Part shown: piece by piece, positions 61,221 through 64,000 of the stretch
Position numbering within the stretch: the stretch's first letter is position 1
Layout: each line of letters starts with the position of its first letter
Source of the DNA: an uncultured Pelagibacteraceae bacterium
GTDB taxonomy: Bacteria > Pseudomonadota > Alphaproteobacteria > Pelagibacterales > Pelagibacteraceae
Direction: 5' to 3'
Assembly: GCA_902595635.1 (NCBI GenBank)
Contig: CACJQT010000004.1
Coordinates: 1 to 64,000 of the forward strand
Length of the DNA: 64,000 nucleotides
The notes under the pieces: generated by a model
Databases searched by the model: none
What the model saw: only the letters and a program-made list of their open reading frames with translations
Told to the model about the DNA's origin: nothing
Position numbers and translations under genes: made by a program

Positions 61221-62069
61221 ATGAGCAAACTTTACACTTTTCTTAAATATTTCTTTATTACATTTTGGACTGTATTTGTTGTTGCACCATTTCTGTGGGC
61301 TGTATCAACATCTTTTAAAGACTTCCAATCTGTAAATAGTAAAGTAACTTATATTCCTTGGTTAGATTTCGAACCAACATTGGAGGGTTGGAGAGTTTTA
61401 ATTAAGTCTCCTGCGAAAGGTGGAGTAGATATTGTTGAGCCCTATTTTAATAGTATTTTTGTAACTTGTACTGCTAGTTTAATAAGTATTGTTCTTGGAA
61501 CACTTGCTGCTTATGCACTATCAAGATTTACTTTTAAAGCTGGATTTGTAAGAAACAACGATATTACTTTTTTCTTCATTTCACAAAGAATCATGCCTCC
61601 AATTGTATTATCAATTCCTTTCTTTATTTTTCTAAGCACAATAGGATTGCTTGATAGTTTATTAGGTCTAGTGGTCGTATATATCGTTTTATTAATGCCA
61701 ATTGCTGTTTGGATTATGGTAGATTTTTTTAATAGAGTTCCAAAAGAATTAGATGAGACTGCATTAATTGATGGGTGTAATCCTTATCAAGCTTTCTATA
61801 AAGTTGTTTTACCAAATTCAATACCTGGTTTAATTGTTGCAGGAATGTTTTGTATTATTTTTGGATGGATAGATTTCTTTTTTGCATTTATTTTAACATT
61901 TACTGAAGTACAATTGTTACCTGTAAAAGTTGTTGCACTTAATTCATCAATAACACCATGGTGGAGCCTTTCGGCATCAGCTTTAGTCTCAGTTGCACCA
62001 TTAATAATTGTTGCATTTATAGTTGAGAGATATCTATCAAAAGGAAATTTATCAGGAGCATTAAAATAA
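61221..62069 (+). CDS. ABC transporter permease (MalG/UgpE-like)
   Basis: ELDETALIDGCNPYQAFYKVVLPNSIPGLIVAGMF. Confidence 0.93.
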   Translation: MSKLYTFLKYFFITFWTVFVVAPFLWAVSTSFKDFQSVNSKVTYIPWLDFEPTLEGWRVLIKSPAKGGVDIVEPYFNSIFVTCTASLISIVLGTLAAYALSRFTFKAGFVRNNDITFFFISQRIMPPIVLSIPFFIFLSTIGLLDSLLGLVVVYIVLLMPIAVWIMVDFFNRVPKELDETALIDGCNPYQAFYKVVLPNSIPGLIVAGMFCIIFGWIDFFFAFILTFTEVQLLPVKVVALNSSITPWWSLSASALVSVAPLIIVAFIVERYLSKGNLSGALK

Positions 62070-63148
62070 TGAATTTAATTGGAGAGAAAATTTCTTATAA
62101 ACCTGATGAGCAGTTTCATTTAAACGATGTCTCATTTAATTTTAAAAAAGGTAATTTGTATACCATTTTAGGCAGAACCTTATCTGGTAAGACTACACTT
62201 TTAAAAACAATTGCAGGATTATTAAATCCAGATCAAGGCTCAATTTCTTTTGAGGAAAAAGACTTTATTAAAATACCAGTTTGGGAAAGAAATGTTGCTA
62301 TGGTCTATCAACAATTCATTAATTATCCTCACTTAAATGTTTATGAAAACATAACTTTTCCATTAGAACAAAGAAAATTAAGTCCTGAGCAAATAAAAAA
62401 AGATGTAGATGAAGCTCTAAAAACTGTTGGATTAGTTGGATTTGAAAATAGAAAAATTCAGGAATTATCCGGTGGACAGCAACAAAGAGTTGCACTTGCA
62501 AGATCACTTGCAAAAAAAGCAAAAATTTTGTTGCTAGACGAACCGTTAGTTAATTTAGATTATAAACTTAGAGAGCAGTTAAGAGAAGAATTTAAAAGAA
62601 TTTTCTCAGAAGGACTGTCCCAAGATACAATTTTAATTTACTCAACAACAGATCCCCAAGAAGTAATGGAACTAAATGGAGAAGTAATTGTTTTAGATGA
62701 AGGGAAAGTATTACAAAAAGGGGCTGCTAAAGAGATTTTTGAAAATCCATCTAATTTAAAAGTTGCAGAAATATCAAATGATCCACCAATGAATGTTTTA
62801 AAGGGTTCAAAAAATTTAAAAAATCTGAATTTTGAGAATATTTCTTTAGAAATTCCAAATCATTTTAAGAATTTAGAAGATAAAGATTATAATTTTGGAA
62901 TTAGAGCTTCAGAAATTAAACTTGATGAAAATGGTGAAGAATTTGAAATAGAATTAGCAGAAATTAGTGGGTCAGAAACATTGCTCCACCTAAAAAGAGG
63001 AAATTCAAAAATAATTGCTTTAATCGAGGAAGTAATGAATTTTAAAATTCATGAGAAAGTAAAAATAAATTTTAATGTAAATAAGTTTTATGCTTTTGGA
63101 GAAGATGAAAAATTGGTTTCGTCGCCATATGGAGGAACAAATGGCTAA
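62069..63148 (+). CDS. ABC transporter ATP-binding protein 1 (CUT1; variant switch region)
   Basis: LGRTLSGKTTLLK; LSGGQQQRVALARSLAKKAKILLLDEPLVNLD; H-loop position reads IYSTTDPQEVM. Confidence 0.92.
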   Translation: MNLIGEKISYKPDEQFHLNDVSFNFKKGNLYTILGRTLSGKTTLLKTIAGLLNPDQGSISFEEKDFIKIPVWERNVAMVYQQFINYPHLNVYENITFPLEQRKLSPEQIKKDVDEALKTVGLVGFENRKIQELSGGQQQRVALARSLAKKAKILLLDEPLVNLDYKLREQLREEFKRIFSEGLSQDTILIYSTTDPQEVMELNGEVIVLDEGKVLQKGAAKEIFENPSNLKVAEISNDPPMNVLKGSKNLKNLNFENISLEIPNHFKNLEDKDYNFGIRASEIKLDENGEEFEIELAEISGSETLLHLKRGNSKIIALIEEVMNFKIHEKVKINFNVNKFYAFGEDEKLVSSPYGGTNG

Positions 63149-64000
63149 AATTGATTTATCAAATATTTCTCATACCTATAATCCTCTAGATCCAAAACCA
63201 ACATATGCTCTTAATCCGTTTTCAATGACATGGGAAAATGGCAAGCGGTATGCAATTTTGGGACCTTCTGGGTGTGGAAAAACCACAATGTTAAACATTG
63301 TTTCTGGACTAGTGAGACCATCCAAAGGTGAAATATTATTCGATGAAACACCTGTGACCGATTTAAAAACGGAAGATAGAAATATTGCCCAAGTTTTCCA
63401 ATTCCCTGTAATTTACAATACAATGACTGTTTATGATAATTTAGCGTTTCCACTAAGATGCAGGGAATTTACAAAAGATAAAATTGAAGAAAGAGTAAAA
63501 GCAGTTTCAGATACTTTAAATTTATCGTCATTTTTAAACTCACCAGCGAGAAAATTAACTGCTGATCAAAAACAACTTATCTCTTTAGGTAGAGGGTTGG
63601 TTCGAGAAGACGTTGCAGCTGTTTTAATGGACGAACCTCTTACAGTTATAGACCCAGATTTAAAATTTAGACTTCGAAGAAACTTAAAAGAAATCAATGA
63701 ACAATATAAAACAACATTGGTTTATGTAACTCATGATCAAAACGAAGCTATGACTTTTGCCGAAAATATAATTGTTATGGATCAAGGTGAAATCGTACAA
63801 GTTGGATTGCCAAAAGATTTATTTGAAAAACCTAAAACAACTTTTGTCGGTTATTTTATTGGCTCTCCTGCGATGAATATTTTTCATTCAACTGTATCCT
63901 CTGATCATGAAGTAAAAATTAATGATACCACTATTAAGACAAATTCAAATTTAGGAAATTTAAAAGATAAAAATGTTAAACTCGGAATTAGATCCGAGTT
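63141..64000 (+). CDS. ABC transporter ATP-binding protein 2 (CUT1; variant signature), truncated by window end
   Basis: ATG 63141; LGPSGCGKTTML; LTADQKQLISLGRGL in place of LSGGQ; VLMDEP; VYVTHDQNEAM; absent from ORF track as a + strand ORF. Confidence 0.93.
   Translation, partial: MAKIDLSNISHTYNPLDPKPTYALNPFSMTWENGKRYAILGPSGCGKTTMLNIVSGLVRPSKGEILFDETPVTDLKTEDRNIAQVFQFPVIYNTMTVYDNLAFPLRCREFTKDKIEERVKAVSDTLNLSSFLNSPARKLTADQKQLISLGRGLVREDVAAVLMDEPLTVIDPDLKFRLRRNLKEINEQYKTTLVYVTHDQNEAMTFAENIIVMDQGEIVQVGLPKDLFEKPKTTFVGYFIGSPAMNIFHSTVSSDHEVKINDTTIKTNSNLGNLKDKNVKLGIRSE

Noticed and set aside
63211-63453. ORF-track minus-strand 80-aa ORF
   Set aside because: Antisense to the second ABC ATPase, which has intact Walker motifs on the + strand.
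1-64000. CRISPR, IS elements, prophage, toxin-antitoxin or restriction systems
   Set aside because: No direct repeats with spacers, transposases, integrases or defence genes recognised in any frame.

Overview
The window is a gene-dense, AT-rich, streamlined chromosomal segment that reads like SAR11 / Candidatus Pelagibacter (Alphaproteobacteria). I infer this from gene content, very short intergenic gaps, frequent stop/start overlaps, and a candidate SAM-II/SAM-V riboswitch. I saw no CRISPR array, IS element, prophage or rRNA. There is one tRNA, tRNA-Gly(GCC). Main blocks: hslUV; hisBHAFE; a TRAP transporter; two tandem type IV pilins; lolA/ftsK/ubiH-like; purH/heparinase-like/rpe; a Na+/solute symporter plus DUF4212 near acs; tsaD/hemCD/mscS/yggT/folD; an ABC exporter and tesA-like esterase; a photolyase/cryptochrome cluster; argG; ccmCDEFGH; a 2-hydroxyacid oxidation cluster; and a CUT1-type ABC importer with two different ATPases, running off the window end. 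The ORF track misses several small or edge genes that the sequence supports: an edge fxsA, a 43-aa lipoprotein between hisH and hisA, a 55-aa ORF behind the riboswitch, a 42-aa DUF2256 protein, and the last ABC ATPase. The leads I rate highest are: (1) the riboswitch controlling the 55-aa ORF; (2) a CU-rich-loop hairpin that may be an sRNA between hspQ and ccmC; (3) an ABC importer whose two ATPases have complementary degenerate motifs, predicting one dead and one live ATP site; (4) a photolyase locus with an FAD-domain-first protein, a cryptochrome that appears to lack the Fe-S CxxC insert, DUF2256 and a CSCC-tail protein; and (5) an EF-hand-like loop inside the sodium/solute symporter.
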